A DNA stretch of 63,695 bases from WTAW01 sp964406575 (GCA_964406575.1 CAYOSH010000024.1:1-63695), one strand, 5' to 3'; numbered from the stretch's first letter, positions 52,387-61,104 are shown. The notes: generated from the letters alone by a model not told the origin. Numbers and translations: made by a program.

Positions 52387-54039
52387 TTATTCCTCAGGAG
52401 CTTTGATTTCCACTTCTTCATACGAAGTGATGTAGAGCACGGGATTTTCGATCTTGAAGTCTTCCAGGAACATCGTGCTGTTGACAATGCCATCCATGTC
52501 TTTCCCCACAGGCAGCTCGAGATAATTGAGAAGAGTGGGAGCGATGTCGATGAGTCGCATCTCTTCGATGTGTTTTCCCCGGATGATGTCTTTTCCGTAA
52601 AAGAATATCACGCCCTCGGGACCGTTTTCATGGTAGGCCGAGATCTCCTTATCCCCGAATATCCAGTACACCATTCTTTCCCATATGGGAAGAGGCTCGA
52701 TGCCATGGGGTGAGTAGACAACCAGAAGTTCGTCTTCCTTCATAGTGGCTAGATGTTTGCCGATGATCTGGTCGTATAGACGGTGATAATTTTCGATGAC
52801 AGTGCTGTATTTGGCGAGCTCTTCTTGGTCGATGTCACCGAAAAGGTCGGGGAAATTGTATTTGTAGAAATAGGATTCTGTTAGGTTTAATCCACTCAAC
52901 AATAGGTATGAAAGCTGCGGTTGGAGTTCGCTTTTTGTCTGAGTGAATTTTTCTTCGCAGCTAATATCCGAGAGGAGCGCGTGCCGCAAGGATTCAAAGA
53001 TAGGGCTGTTCTCGAATTTGTAGTCTTTGTAGAACCTGTTGAACAGGGATTCTGTGTTTTCCGATGGGTTTTCCACATGGATACAGTAGGGGCGGTCTTC
53101 CTTGAGGTAAGTGATATTATTCTCCTCGAATATTTTCCAAATATCTTTAACCTTCTGTTCAGCAGCGCTCGGGAATGACTGGAGGATACCCAGTTTTTCT
53201 ATCTGCCGGTAAAGGATGAACCGAGGGACAATTCCGATCTCTTTATCTATATATCGCATTCGATATTTGGTCGTAGACAGTAGCAGGTGTTTGGCAGGCA
53301 GCTTCCCGGTGTTAAAAGAGGTGTTCAGGATGACCGGGTCGTTGGGAGAGAAATTTGTCAGCTGTCCCCAACTTCCTCTCTCCATGAGCCAAGCGAAATT
53401 GGGGAGCTTACCCTCGTTGACGAGAGGGATGATGAAGTCGAAGCTCAATCCCTGCATTCCCATGATGGTGATCCTCTTAGTGATCTCTTTGGCCTCAAGC
53501 CGTGCCATTTTTTTATGGGTGGGTGCAGGCGGGAAGATCGTCCGGAGGTGGACGATATAAACTATGGCTGCAGCAAGAGCGAGAAAGTAGATCAGCAAAA
53601 AGATAACGTTTTTCTTGGTATAGAGATAACCCCACAAAAACAATATGCCAAGAATACAGAGGAGGACAAAAACAAAAAATTGAGTTTGGAGGAGGTTTTC
53701 GATCTCTGTTGTAAAGAAGGTGTTGAAATGCCTCATGTTCTCCCTGAATACGACCAGGAAAAGGATGAGGATCAGGGAGAAACTAATCATCAGAAACGAG
53801 GGAGAAATGAGCTTTATCTTGAAATTTCTTCCGGAAAAGAACTGGATGATGAAGAAGAGGACGATACACAAGAAAGCCATGACGACCCCGTAGATCACCG
53901 CGTTAAAAAGGGTCAACTGACCGAGAAGGAAAAGGTCGGATTCGAGATCGGCATTCAGGTCCAGAATGAGAAGAGCGAGAAGACCGCTGAAGAAAAGACC
54001 GCTCAGAAGCGAATTGATGAAGACCTTTATGAACTTCAT
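52387..54039 (-). CDS. Membrane protein with degenerate phosphodiesterase (alkaline phosphatase superfamily) domain
   Basis: 550 aa from ATG 54039, supported by a promoter whose -10 box ends 7 nt before it. About six TM helices (residues 5-165) precede an extracytoplasmic domain resembling type I phosphodiesterases (FDFIIPLVNEGKLPNFAWLM, NTSFNTGKLPAKH, LIDIAPTLLNYLELPVGKDM). Key metal ligands look lost: IGxDG is MGMQG and SDHG is SPHG, though the Thr region and one His remain. It may be a binding or regulatory pseudo-enzyme. An alternative ATG at 54138 lies upstream of the promoter and is rejected. Confidence 0.82.
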   Translation of the reverse strand: MKFIKVFINSLLSGLFFSGLLALLILDLNADLESDLFLLGQLTLFNAVIYGVVMAFLCIVLFFIIQFFSGRNFKIKLISPSFLMISFSLILILFLVVFRENMRHFNTFFTTEIENLLQTQFFVFVLLCILGILFLWGYLYTKKNVIFLLIYFLALAAAIVYIVHLRTIFPPAPTHKKMARLEAKEITKRITIMGMQGLSFDFIIPLVNEGKLPNFAWLMERGSWGQLTNFSPNDPVILNTSFNTGKLPAKHLLLSTTKYRMRYIDKEIGIVPRFILYRQIEKLGILQSFPSAAEQKVKDIWKIFEENNITYLKEDRPYCIHVENPSENTESLFNRFYKDYKFENSPIFESLRHALLSDISCEEKFTQTKSELQPQLSYLLLSGLNLTESYFYKYNFPDLFGDIDQEELAKYSTVIENYHRLYDQIIGKHLATMKEDELLVVYSPHGIEPLPIWERMVYWIFGDKEISAYHENGPEGVIFFYGKDIIRGKHIEEMRLIDIAPTLLNYLELPVGKDMDGIVNSTMFLEDFKIENPVLYITSYEEVEIKAPEE

Positions 54040-54046
54040 TAACAAA

Positions 54047-54075
54047 AACTTAGCACGATTTCGTTCACCGGTCAA
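54047..54075 (-). promoter_or_regulatory. Promoter of the phosphodiesterase-fold gene, leaderless configuration
   Basis: Minus strand: TTGACC (54075-54070), a 17-nt spacer, and TAAGTT (54052-54047), then 7 nt to the ATG at 54039. No ribosome site is present. Confidence 0.7.
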
Positions 54076-54100
54076 TAATGGTGTATATCTCTTAAGGCTT

Positions 54101-54132
54101 GTGTTCATCCGATCACGGGTTGGGAAATGTAA
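54101..54132. mobile_element. Solo end of transposon-like family A (copy A5)
   Basis: GTGTTCATCCGATCACGGGT then TGGGAAATGTAAC matches one end of copy A1 (GTGTTCATACGATCACGGAT then TTGGAAATGCTTAC) with few changes. Only this end is left. It lies between the two divergent promoters at 54047 and 54151. Confidence 0.65.
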
Positions 54133-54150
54133 CCTCAAATAATTGGTATA

Positions 54151-54179
54151 TTGACCTTAGAAAATGAATCACATAAGAT
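54151..54179 (+). promoter_or_regulatory. Promoter of the SAM hydrolase gene, leaderless configuration
   Basis: TTGACC at 54151-54156, a 17-nt spacer, and TAAGAT at 54174-54179, then 8 nt to the GTG at 54188. Confidence 0.65.
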
Positions 54180-54187
54180 AGACGAAA

Positions 54188-55027
54188 GTGGATCGACCCA
54201 TTATAGGATTGTTGACAGACTTCGGCGAAGGCGATTTCTTCGTGGGCTCCCTCAAGGGCGTTATCGCTCGGATCAATCCGAAAGCGCAGGTCATCGACAT
54301 CACCCACAGAGCGCCCTCATTCCGGGTGATCTCCGGCGGTTTTATTCTCTTTGCGGCCTATAGTTATTTTCCCCCAAAGACGATTTTCTTGACCGTCGTT
54401 GATCCTGGAGTGGGATCATCCCGGAAGATCCTGTGCGTTGAGACAAAAAATTATTTCTTTATCGGGCCTGATAATGGCGTTCTGAGTATGGCGCTGGAGC
54501 AAGAAGACCTCATTCAGATCAGAGACGTTTCCAATGCCGGATATTTTCTTCCCCATCCAACCCAGACATTTGAAGCACGCGATAAGATGGCACCTGTGGC
54601 TGCCTGGCTTTCTCAAGGAACCCCATGCGAAAAATTCGGCCCGAAAGTCGTCTCCTATAATAAATTGAATATTCAGAAGCCTGTAGAAGAAGAAAATAGC
54701 CTGATCGGAACGATCTTACATATCGACAAATTCGGCAACCTCATCACAAATATTCCTTCAGAGTTTCTCTCAAAAAGAATTAAAAGCTTCGCTGGCGCGC
54801 TGTTGGGAATGAAAATAGTGCAAGGAACAGGAGAAAAAACCTTTGGACCGGGGGGCTTGGAAATAGGAGTCCGCAAGACCTATGGAGAGGCGGATAAAGG
54901 AGAGGTTTTATGCCTATCGGGATCCCTGGGACTTCTTGAGATCGCAGTTCGAGAAGGATCTGCGGCTGACTGTCTCGAGGCAAGCGTTGGCAATGAAATA
55001 ACTTTGTCCGTCAAGAGTGAAAGATAA
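54188..55027 (+). CDS. SAM hydroxide adenosyltransferase (DUF62 family)
   Basis: 279 aa of the fluorinase/chlorinase fold. Plain DUF62 members hydrolyse S-adenosylmethionine to adenosine and methionine. Visible are IGLLTDFGEGDFFVGSLKG (residues 6-24), VIDITHRAPSFRVISGGF, VVDPGVGSSRK and FIGPDNGVLSMAL. No loop typical of the halogenases is apparent. GTG start without ribosome site, 8 nt after a -10 box, suggesting a leaderless transcript. recD2 follows 32 nt later. Confidence 0.9.
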   Translation: MDRPIIGLLTDFGEGDFFVGSLKGVIARINPKAQVIDITHRAPSFRVISGGFILFAAYSYFPPKTIFLTVVDPGVGSSRKILCVETKNYFFIGPDNGVLSMALEQEDLIQIRDVSNAGYFLPHPTQTFEARDKMAPVAAWLSQGTPCEKFGPKVVSYNKLNIQKPVEEENSLIGTILHIDKFGNLITNIPSEFLSKRIKSFAGALLGMKIVQGTGEKTFGPGGLEIGVRKTYGEADKGEVLCLSGSLGLLEIAVREGSAADCLEASVGNEITLSVKSER

Positions 55028-55059
55028 CGCGTTTCACGTTTCGCGATGAACGAACACCA

Positions 55060-57231
55060 ATGGATTATATAGAAGGCACGATCGAGTCGGTGGTGTATTA
55101 CAGCCCGGATACGGGGTATCATATCTGCAAATTTGTCCTGGAAGACCAGCAAGCGATGACCATCATCGGCAATTTTCCACCGCTCAATCCCGGTGAAGTG
55201 CTCAAGATCAAAGGCAAATGGGAACTCAATCCCAAATTCGGGAAGCAGTACCGAGTGGAGAATTACATTCCGGTTATGCCTTCCTCAGCAAGGGGGATCG
55301 AGAAATTCCTCTCTTCTGGCCTGATCAGTGGCATCGGTCCTGTGCTCGCAAAAAGGATCGTCAACAAATTTGGGGAAGACACGATCGGTGTCCTTTCTCA
55401 GGACCCCGGGAAAATGCTCCTGGTGGAGGGTATCGGGGCGGCCAAGCTCAAAGAGATTAAAAAATCTTGGTCCGAGCACGAAGACATCCGCGAGCTCATC
55501 ATATTCCTTCAAGAACACAACATCACCACCAGCCTCGCCACAAAAATATACCGACACTACGGCGATAAATCCTACCATGTCCTCAAAACAAATCCCTACC
55601 AGGCTTGTCATGATATCTGGGGGGTTGGATTCAAAACAGCAGATCAGATCGCTTTGAAGCTGGGCATGAGCCCCACATCTCCTGAAAGGATCAAGGCGTT
55701 TATCTCCTATCTCCTCGAGAAAGACACCGAACAGGGACATGTCTTCTCCTATCAAAAGGATGTTATGAAAGCGGTGCAGAAGGAGCTTGAAGTAGAATCC
55801 CCACAGATTGCGGATGCGATCGAGTGCCTCGAGAAGGAAAACTTGATCATTGCAGATGATATCGATGTAGGAAGAGCCCTCTATCTTCCTTTTTTTCACA
55901 AAGCACAGGATGATGTCGTGCGTGCGATCCATAACCTGGCGCGTTTTCCTTTCATGACTCCCGAGTTCGATTTGGATAGAGCGATCGAGGACGTCGAGGG
56001 CGAGATGGGGATCACATTCTCAGCCGCCCAGAAGCTTGCTGTCCATGAAAGTTTTAACAAGAAGATATTAGTAATCACGGGCGGGCCTGGAACCGGAAAG
56101 ACCACGATTATCAAAGCGGTCGTGGATATTTTTCGCAAATGGGAAAGGATCGTGTTGCTGACAGCTCCCACCGGACGGGCTGCAAAGAGGCTTTCTGAAG
56201 CCACTCAAAAAGAAGCAAAAACCATTCATCGTATACTCGAATACACCCCCAGGGTCGGCAATTTCAGGCGGAATGAGAGCCGTCCTCTGGCCGGCGATTC
56301 CCTGATCATTGATGAGTTTTCTATGGTGGATCTCCCCCTCATGTTTTATCTGTTGAAAGCGGTTCCTCCAGCGATGCGCTTGATCCTTGTGGGGGACAAG
56401 GACCAGCTTCCTTCAGTGGGACCGGGGAATCTTCTGCGGGATATTATCGATTCCGGTGTTGTCGAGGTTGTCCGGTTAAACCAGATCTTCCGGCAAGAAA
56501 AAGACAGCCTCATCGTCTCCAACGCACATCGCATCAACCAGGGGAAAAAGCTGATCTATCCTCCTAAAGGCGACAAGGACTCGGATTTTTATTTTATTGC
56601 GCAGGAGGATGAGCAAAAGGCTTTTGCCATGATCATGAATCTGTGTTCGACGAATATTCCCCAGAAGCTCAACCTGGACCCGCTATCGCCGCAGATCCAG
56701 GTGATCAGCCCCATGTACAGAGGAATAGTCGGGGTGGACAACCTGAACGTGGAGCTTCAGAGGAGGCTAAATCCTGATCGTGAAGGATTGAAGACTGGCA
56801 ACCGGGAGATCCGGATCAAGGACAAAATGATGCAGGTCCGGAACAATTATGACAAAGAGGTCTTCAACGGGGATATTGGTACGGTTGTTGAGATCGACAG
56901 GCAAAATTATCGGGTGGCCGTGGATTTTGATGGGCGAATCATCGTGTATCAACGAGATGAGATGAACGAGATCATTCATGCCTATGCTATCTCGGTCCAC
57001 AAATCCCAGGGGAGTGAATACCAGGCAGTTGTGATTCCCCTGATGACGCAGCACTTTATCATGCTCCAGCGGAATCTGTTCTATACAGCTTTGACGCGAG
57101 CGAAAAGATTGAGTTGCATCGTAGGATCATACAAAGCCCTTTATATTGCCATTAAAAACGATAAACCCATCAAACGAAATTGTCGCATAAGGCAAAAACT
57201 CATTGAAATAAATGAAGATAAGATGGTGTAA
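55060..57231 (+). CDS. recD2: ATP-dependent RecD2-type DNA helicase
   Basis: 723-aa 5'-3' superfamily 1B helicase of the RecBC-independent type. An N-terminal OB-like domain (IEGTIESVVYYSPDTGYHIC) is followed by tandem HhH motifs (LISGIGPVLAKRIVNKFGED, VEGIGAAKLKEI). The motor core has ITGGPGTGKTTIIKAVV (Walker A, near residue 342), TAPTGRAAKRLSE, LIIDEFSMVDLPLM (motif II), LVGDKDQLPSVGPGNLL, and AISVHKSQGSEYQAV with ALTRAKRL at the end. Full length. No Shine-Dalgarno is obvious. Confidence 0.95.
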   Translation: MDYIEGTIESVVYYSPDTGYHICKFVLEDQQAMTIIGNFPPLNPGEVLKIKGKWELNPKFGKQYRVENYIPVMPSSARGIEKFLSSGLISGIGPVLAKRIVNKFGEDTIGVLSQDPGKMLLVEGIGAAKLKEIKKSWSEHEDIRELIIFLQEHNITTSLATKIYRHYGDKSYHVLKTNPYQACHDIWGVGFKTADQIALKLGMSPTSPERIKAFISYLLEKDTEQGHVFSYQKDVMKAVQKELEVESPQIADAIECLEKENLIIADDIDVGRALYLPFFHKAQDDVVRAIHNLARFPFMTPEFDLDRAIEDVEGEMGITFSAAQKLAVHESFNKKILVITGGPGTGKTTIIKAVVDIFRKWERIVLLTAPTGRAAKRLSEATQKEAKTIHRILEYTPRVGNFRRNESRPLAGDSLIIDEFSMVDLPLMFYLLKAVPPAMRLILVGDKDQLPSVGPGNLLRDIIDSGVVEVVRLNQIFRQEKDSLIVSNAHRINQGKKLIYPPKGDKDSDFYFIAQEDEQKAFAMIMNLCSTNIPQKLNLDPLSPQIQVISPMYRGIVGVDNLNVELQRRLNPDREGLKTGNREIRIKDKMMQVRNNYDKEVFNGDIGTVVEIDRQNYRVAVDFDGRIIVYQRDEMNEIIHAYAISVHKSQGSEYQAVVIPLMTQHFIMLQRNLFYTALTRAKRLSCIVGSYKALYIAIKNDKPIKRNCRIRQKLIEINEDKMV

Positions 57232-57275
57232 AATGGTCCGGATGGACGGATGATTGGCATAAAATTGGCTTTAAA

Positions 57276-57330
57276 TGTAGGGTCCGCTCCCCGAGCGGAC
57301 CAATGTGGGATCTGTTCCCTGATTGAACCG
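57276..57330. repeat. Dispersed hairpin repeat, family C
   Basis: GTAGGGTCCGCTC-CCC-GAGCGGACC (perfect 9-bp stem at 57281-57301) followed by a degenerate second unit TCTGTTCCCTGATTGAACC. It lies between recD2 and the SH3-protein gene. Confidence 0.75.
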
Positions 57331-57392
57331 TAGAAGACTTTGGAAAGAATGATTTTATATTATGCATTTCACAAATAAGAAAGGAGATGCTG

Positions 57393-57881
57393 ATGAAAAA
57401 GCTTCCTCGATTGAAAACTCTTTTGGTGTGTGTGTTCATCGTTTTGGTCACGGTCTTGGTCGCAGAGACTCTAATGGTCAAAGTTCAGACCACCTATTTG
57501 CGGAACGAACCGAAGTTTTACGCATCCACGGTTGCCGTCCTCAATGCCGGTGAAGTGGTCGAAACGATAAGCGAAGCCAATGGCTGGTACCAGGTGAGAA
57601 CTGCAAAAGGAACAGTGGGATGGCTGCATTCCAGCGCGGTCCAGACGGGGAAATTTAACCTGGCGGCCATAGATAAATCTCTCAAAACCCAGGCAACCGC
57701 AGATGAGATCGCCCTTGCAGGAAAAGGATTCAACAAGCAGGTGGAGGAAAGCTACAGAGCCCAGCACAGCGAGGCCAATTTTTCTGGAGTGGATAGGATG
57801 CTGAAGATCAAAGTCACACAAAGCCGGCTCCTGGAATTCCTTAAAGAGGGCAAACTGGGGATATATGGAGGTCGGCCATGA
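57393..57881 (+). CDS. Exported SH3-domain protein
   Basis: 162 aa. The start is ATG 57393 because AAGGAG (57381-57386) lies 6 nt ahead; the earlier ATG at 57387 abuts the ribosome site. An N-terminal signal/anchor (LLVCVFIVLVTVLVAET) is followed by a bacterial SH3 domain (residues 30-85: VQTTYLRNEPKFYASTVAVL, NGWYQVRTAKGTVGWLHSSA). The C-terminal 75 residues are helical and unrecognised. Such proteins bind cell-wall peptides. Its TGA overlaps the ATG of the M48 gene (ATGA), so the two are made together. Confidence 0.82.
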   Translation: MKKLPRLKTLLVCVFIVLVTVLVAETLMVKVQTTYLRNEPKFYASTVAVLNAGEVVETISEANGWYQVRTAKGTVGWLHSSAVQTGKFNLAAIDKSLKTQATADEIALAGKGFNKQVEESYRAQHSEANFSGVDRMLKIKVTQSRLLEFLKEGKLGIYGGRP

Positions 57882-58789
57882 GGACCTACAGAAAATTCCA
57901 GATTTGTTCCTGCTTGGTCCTTTTGGTGGGGCTTATGAGCTGTACCACTCTTGAAGAGCAGATCGGTGCAGTCTCTCCAGTAAAGGTAAGCGCCAGCGAT
58001 GCCCAAGCGGCCGTGAAAGTGGGGAAAGCCCTGAGGAACAGTTTTGCAGATATCACTGAAGAGGAAGAATATTATATCGGCCGGGCTGTGTCGGCTCTTA
58101 TTCTTTCGATGTATCCGGTGTACGAGAACAATGCTCTCACACGATACATCAACATGGTGGGTCAGGCCGTTGCCATGAATAGCGGCCGCCCGGAGATCTA
58201 TGCCGGGTATCATTTCCTCATCCTGGACACTGAGGAAGTCAACGCTCTTTCCGCTCCCAGTGGATTTATCTTTATCACAAAAGGGCTTTTGAAGAGATGC
58301 CATGATGAAGAGATGATCGCCAATATCTTGGCTCATGAGGTGAGTCACGTGACCGCCAAGCACGGATTGCAATCGATCAAGAAGTCTCGGCTGGTCGATG
58401 CTTTCACGATTCTCGGGCAGGAGGCGACTAAAAAGTATGGGCCCCAGGAGTTGGCTCAACTGACTTCGATATTCGAAGGTGTTTTGACGGATATTGTCGG
58501 AGACCTTGTCGAAAGAGGTTATGATCGGAAATATGAATATGAGGCGGACAAATTAGCAGTCAAAGTGGCCACAAGCACAGGATATGATCCGGACGGTCTC
58601 ATTGATTTTCTCCAGACGATGGTCGACGACTCCGCAGGGCAGTCGGGAAAGGGTTGGTTCAAAACGCATCCCTCAGCCAATGACAGGATGGGCCGCGTGC
58701 AAAAACAGATCAGCGGACTGAAGTCCGTCCCCGAAGTTCAGCAGGTGCGCACCTCCCGCTTCCAGAAATCCACTCAAGGCCTTAAATGA
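57878..58789 (+). CDS. M48-family metalloprotease, predicted lipoprotein
   Basis: 303 aa. The N-terminus is a likely lipoprotein signal (LVLLVGLMSC, lipid attachment at Cys 22). HEVSH in NILAHEVSHVTAKHG near residue 150 is the HExxH zinc site, and the third ligand Glu is in YEYEADKLAV near 225. It resembles periplasmic BepA/LoiP-like proteases for outer-membrane protein quality control. It overlaps the SH3 gene by 4 nt. Confidence 0.9.
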   Translation: MRTYRKFQICSCLVLLVGLMSCTTLEEQIGAVSPVKVSASDAQAAVKVGKALRNSFADITEEEEYYIGRAVSALILSMYPVYENNALTRYINMVGQAVAMNSGRPEIYAGYHFLILDTEEVNALSAPSGFIFITKGLLKRCHDEEMIANILAHEVSHVTAKHGLQSIKKSRLVDAFTILGQEATKKYGPQELAQLTSIFEGVLTDIVGDLVERGYDRKYEYEADKLAVKVATSTGYDPDGLIDFLQTMVDDSAGQSGKGWFKTHPSANDRMGRVQKQISGLKSVPEVQQVRTSRFQKSTQGLK

Positions 58790-58887
58790 TAAACAAAAGG
58801 CGAGTAAGACAGCACATGATGCGATTTGATCGTTGATGTAAACAAATCGTCCCGACAGACTTCAATGGGAAATAACTCATCCAAAAA

Positions 58888-60978
58888 ATGCTGATGAAGA
58901 ACAGAGTTTTTCGTGGTTTTATGATCGGTGCTGTTGTGTTCGCGGGTGTGTTTGTTTTGTATGTGCTGGATGTTTTTCAGCCGTTGGAATGGAAATCCTG
59001 GGATCTGCGATTGCGCTTATTTTCGCGTCCTTCTCAGGCCAGCGAAGATATCGTCCTCTTCTTGATCGACCAGGAAAGCCTTGATATCTATGAGCAGGAG
59101 CAGGGACTGGCCTGGCCTTGGCCACGCCAGATGTATTCCGCTCTCGTGAAGTATTGTGTGCGGGGAGAAGCGAAAGCGCTTGTTTTTGACCTTATCTTCT
59201 CTGAAGGGTCGGTTTATGGAGTGGAGGATGACCAAGATTTTGCCGCAAACATGGCCGCTGCCGGGAATATCTTCCTCCCTTTTTTCTTGAGCCAACATGA
59301 TGCGGAGACGAAGGAAAACACGATCACATCGCTCAGACGATTCTCTCTGGATGCAACTTCGACCCCTCCCTCGCTTTTCCATCCCATGAAATCGGCATCC
59401 CTTCCTCTGGATACACTCATCCGCAGCACACATGGTGCAGGGAATTCGAGATTTCTGCCCGATAGGGACGGCATCTTTCGCCGGATCCCCCTGGCTTTCA
59501 GTTTGAGCGATCTTATTCTCCCCTCACTCCCTCTTGCCGTAGCCAATGATGTCGGTGGAAAACGTGATCTTGGTGATATTCCGTTGGATAGATCAGGACA
59601 GATGATCATCCGCTATTATGGACCCACGGGGACTTACCAGAGTTTTTCTGTGGCCGCGATCATTAACTCTTTTGCCCAGATAGAAGAGGGGAGAGCGCCC
59701 CAGATCCCCCCGGAAGTTTTCCATAACAAGATCATCCTCGTCGGAGCGAGTGCACCCGGGCTTCTCGATCTGCGTTTGACTCCCCTGAGTGCGGTGTGTC
59801 CCGGCGCAGAAATTCAGGCTACCGTTATCGACAATATCTTGAAGGATGACTTCATCCACATCCCGCCTCCCATTGTCCTCATCCTGTGGATCGCTGTGTT
59901 GGCCTTAATTGTGGGAATCGTCACTTCGCTACTGACCAAAGTTTGGAAGATCGTTGGGATTTCTGTATTCTTTTTTGCCCTGCCGGCAGCCATTTCCGCC
60001 CTCGCGTTTTGGAATGAATTCTGGCTGGATTTTGTCGGCCCAGAGTTTGCCGTCCTTTTGAGTTTTATAACCGCGAACATCCTGAATTACGGATTTGAGG
60101 GCCGAGAGCGGCGATTCATCAAGAATGTCTTCCGCCATTACCTCAGCCCCGATGTCATCGAAAGGATCCTTGACGACCCATCTCTTCTGCAATTGGGTGG
60201 AGAGAGACGGGAGATTACGTCATTTTTCTCCGATGTGGCTGGTTTTACATCCATTTCCGAAGCCCTTTCGCCGGAGGACCTTGTCCAGCTTCTCAATGTC
60301 TATCTCTCTGAGATGACAGAGATCATCCTTGATTCGGGGGGAACTCTGGATAAATATGAAGGAGATGCCATCATCGCCTTTTGGAATGCCCCTCTCGATT
60401 TGGATGACCACGCGACAAGGGCTTGCCTGGCCGCGCTCAAGTGCCAGAAGCGTCTTAAGGAATTGAGGCCGAATTTCGAGGATCAGTACGGGCATGCGCT
60501 CCATATGCGCATCGGCGTCAACTCCGGTCCGGCGGTTGTGGGGAACATGGGTTCTCACAGACGCTTCGATTACACAGCCATGGGCGACACCATCAATCTG
60601 GCTTCCAGATTAGAGGGGGCAGGTAAACAGTACCATGTCTCGATCCTCATCGGCGAAAACACCTATGAACATGCCAAAGAAAGCATCATCGCCAGAGAGG
60701 TGGATATCATAAGAGTCGTGGGCAAAGAAAATCCCGTGAGAGTGTATGAGCTTGTCGGTGAAAGAGGAGAGATACCCGATGTGCACGTGGAACACATAGA
60801 GAGATTTCATAAAGCGCTAAGGCTGTACAGGGATCAAAAATGGGATAAGGCATTGGACTTGTTTCAAAGATTTGAAGATGATACATTAGCCGAGGTGTAT
60901 GTTAACCGGATAAAGCTCTTGAAAGAGGATCCACCCTCGGCGGATTGGACAGGCGTTTTCGACTTAACCCGCAAGTAG
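58888..60978 (+). CDS. CHASE2-domain class III adenylate cyclase
   Basis: 696 aa. TM1 (residues 10-28) leads into a large extracytoplasmic CHASE2 sensor (30-320: FLIDQESLDIYEQEQGLAWP, ALVFDLIFSEGS, DRDGIFRRIPLAF, ILVGASAPGLLDLRLTPLSA), then three TM helices (322-400) and the cyclase domain (440-620). Catalytic residues look intact: FFSDVAGFTS (metal Asp), LDKYEGDAIIAFWNAP (Lys and second metal Asp) and GDTINLASRLEGAG (Asn and Arg). The Lys favours ATP over GTP. A helical tail follows. Its TAG stop lies at the start of a hairpin repeat. Two in-line downstream genes appear functionally linked. Confidence 0.92.
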   Translation: MLMKNRVFRGFMIGAVVFAGVFVLYVLDVFQPLEWKSWDLRLRLFSRPSQASEDIVLFLIDQESLDIYEQEQGLAWPWPRQMYSALVKYCVRGEAKALVFDLIFSEGSVYGVEDDQDFAANMAAAGNIFLPFFLSQHDAETKENTITSLRRFSLDATSTPPSLFHPMKSASLPLDTLIRSTHGAGNSRFLPDRDGIFRRIPLAFSLSDLILPSLPLAVANDVGGKRDLGDIPLDRSGQMIIRYYGPTGTYQSFSVAAIINSFAQIEEGRAPQIPPEVFHNKIILVGASAPGLLDLRLTPLSAVCPGAEIQATVIDNILKDDFIHIPPPIVLILWIAVLALIVGIVTSLLTKVWKIVGISVFFFALPAAISALAFWNEFWLDFVGPEFAVLLSFITANILNYGFEGRERRFIKNVFRHYLSPDVIERILDDPSLLQLGGERREITSFFSDVAGFTSISEALSPEDLVQLLNVYLSEMTEIILDSGGTLDKYEGDAIIAFWNAPLDLDDHATRACLAALKCQKRLKELRPNFEDQYGHALHMRIGVNSGPAVVGNMGSHRRFDYTAMGDTINLASRLEGAGKQYHVSILIGENTYEHAKESIIAREVDIIRVVGKENPVRVYELVGERGEIPDVHVEHIERFHKALRLYRDQKWDKALDLFQRFEDDTLAEVYVNRIKLLKEDPPSADWTGVFDLTRK

Positions 60979-61104
60979 GGTCCATTCCCCGAATGGACCG
61001 TTTGTTCGAAGGCTATCGGTATGGAATGAAAGGATTTGTGATGTAGGGTCAGCTCCCTGAGCTGAGTGATGGTTTAAATGCATGGCCTGTTCCCCGAGCA
61101 GGCT
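60974..61104. repeat. Cluster of three covarying hairpin repeats, family C
   Basis: Stems: GGTCCATTC-CCC-GAATGGACC at 60979-60999; TCAGCTC-CCT-GAGCTGA at 61050-61066; GCCTGTTC-CCC-GAGCAGGC at 61085-61103 (one G-T pair). Each differs in sequence yet keeps pairing. The first begins with the stop codon of the cyclase gene. They fill the gap before the MBL gene. Confidence 0.85.

Noticed and set aside
53287..54042. Plus-strand 251-codon frame rich in Glu, Lys and Asp opposite the phosphodiesterase-fold gene.
   Set aside because: It is antisense to the hydrophobic TM helices of that gene, which produces charged residues on the other strand; no start signal.
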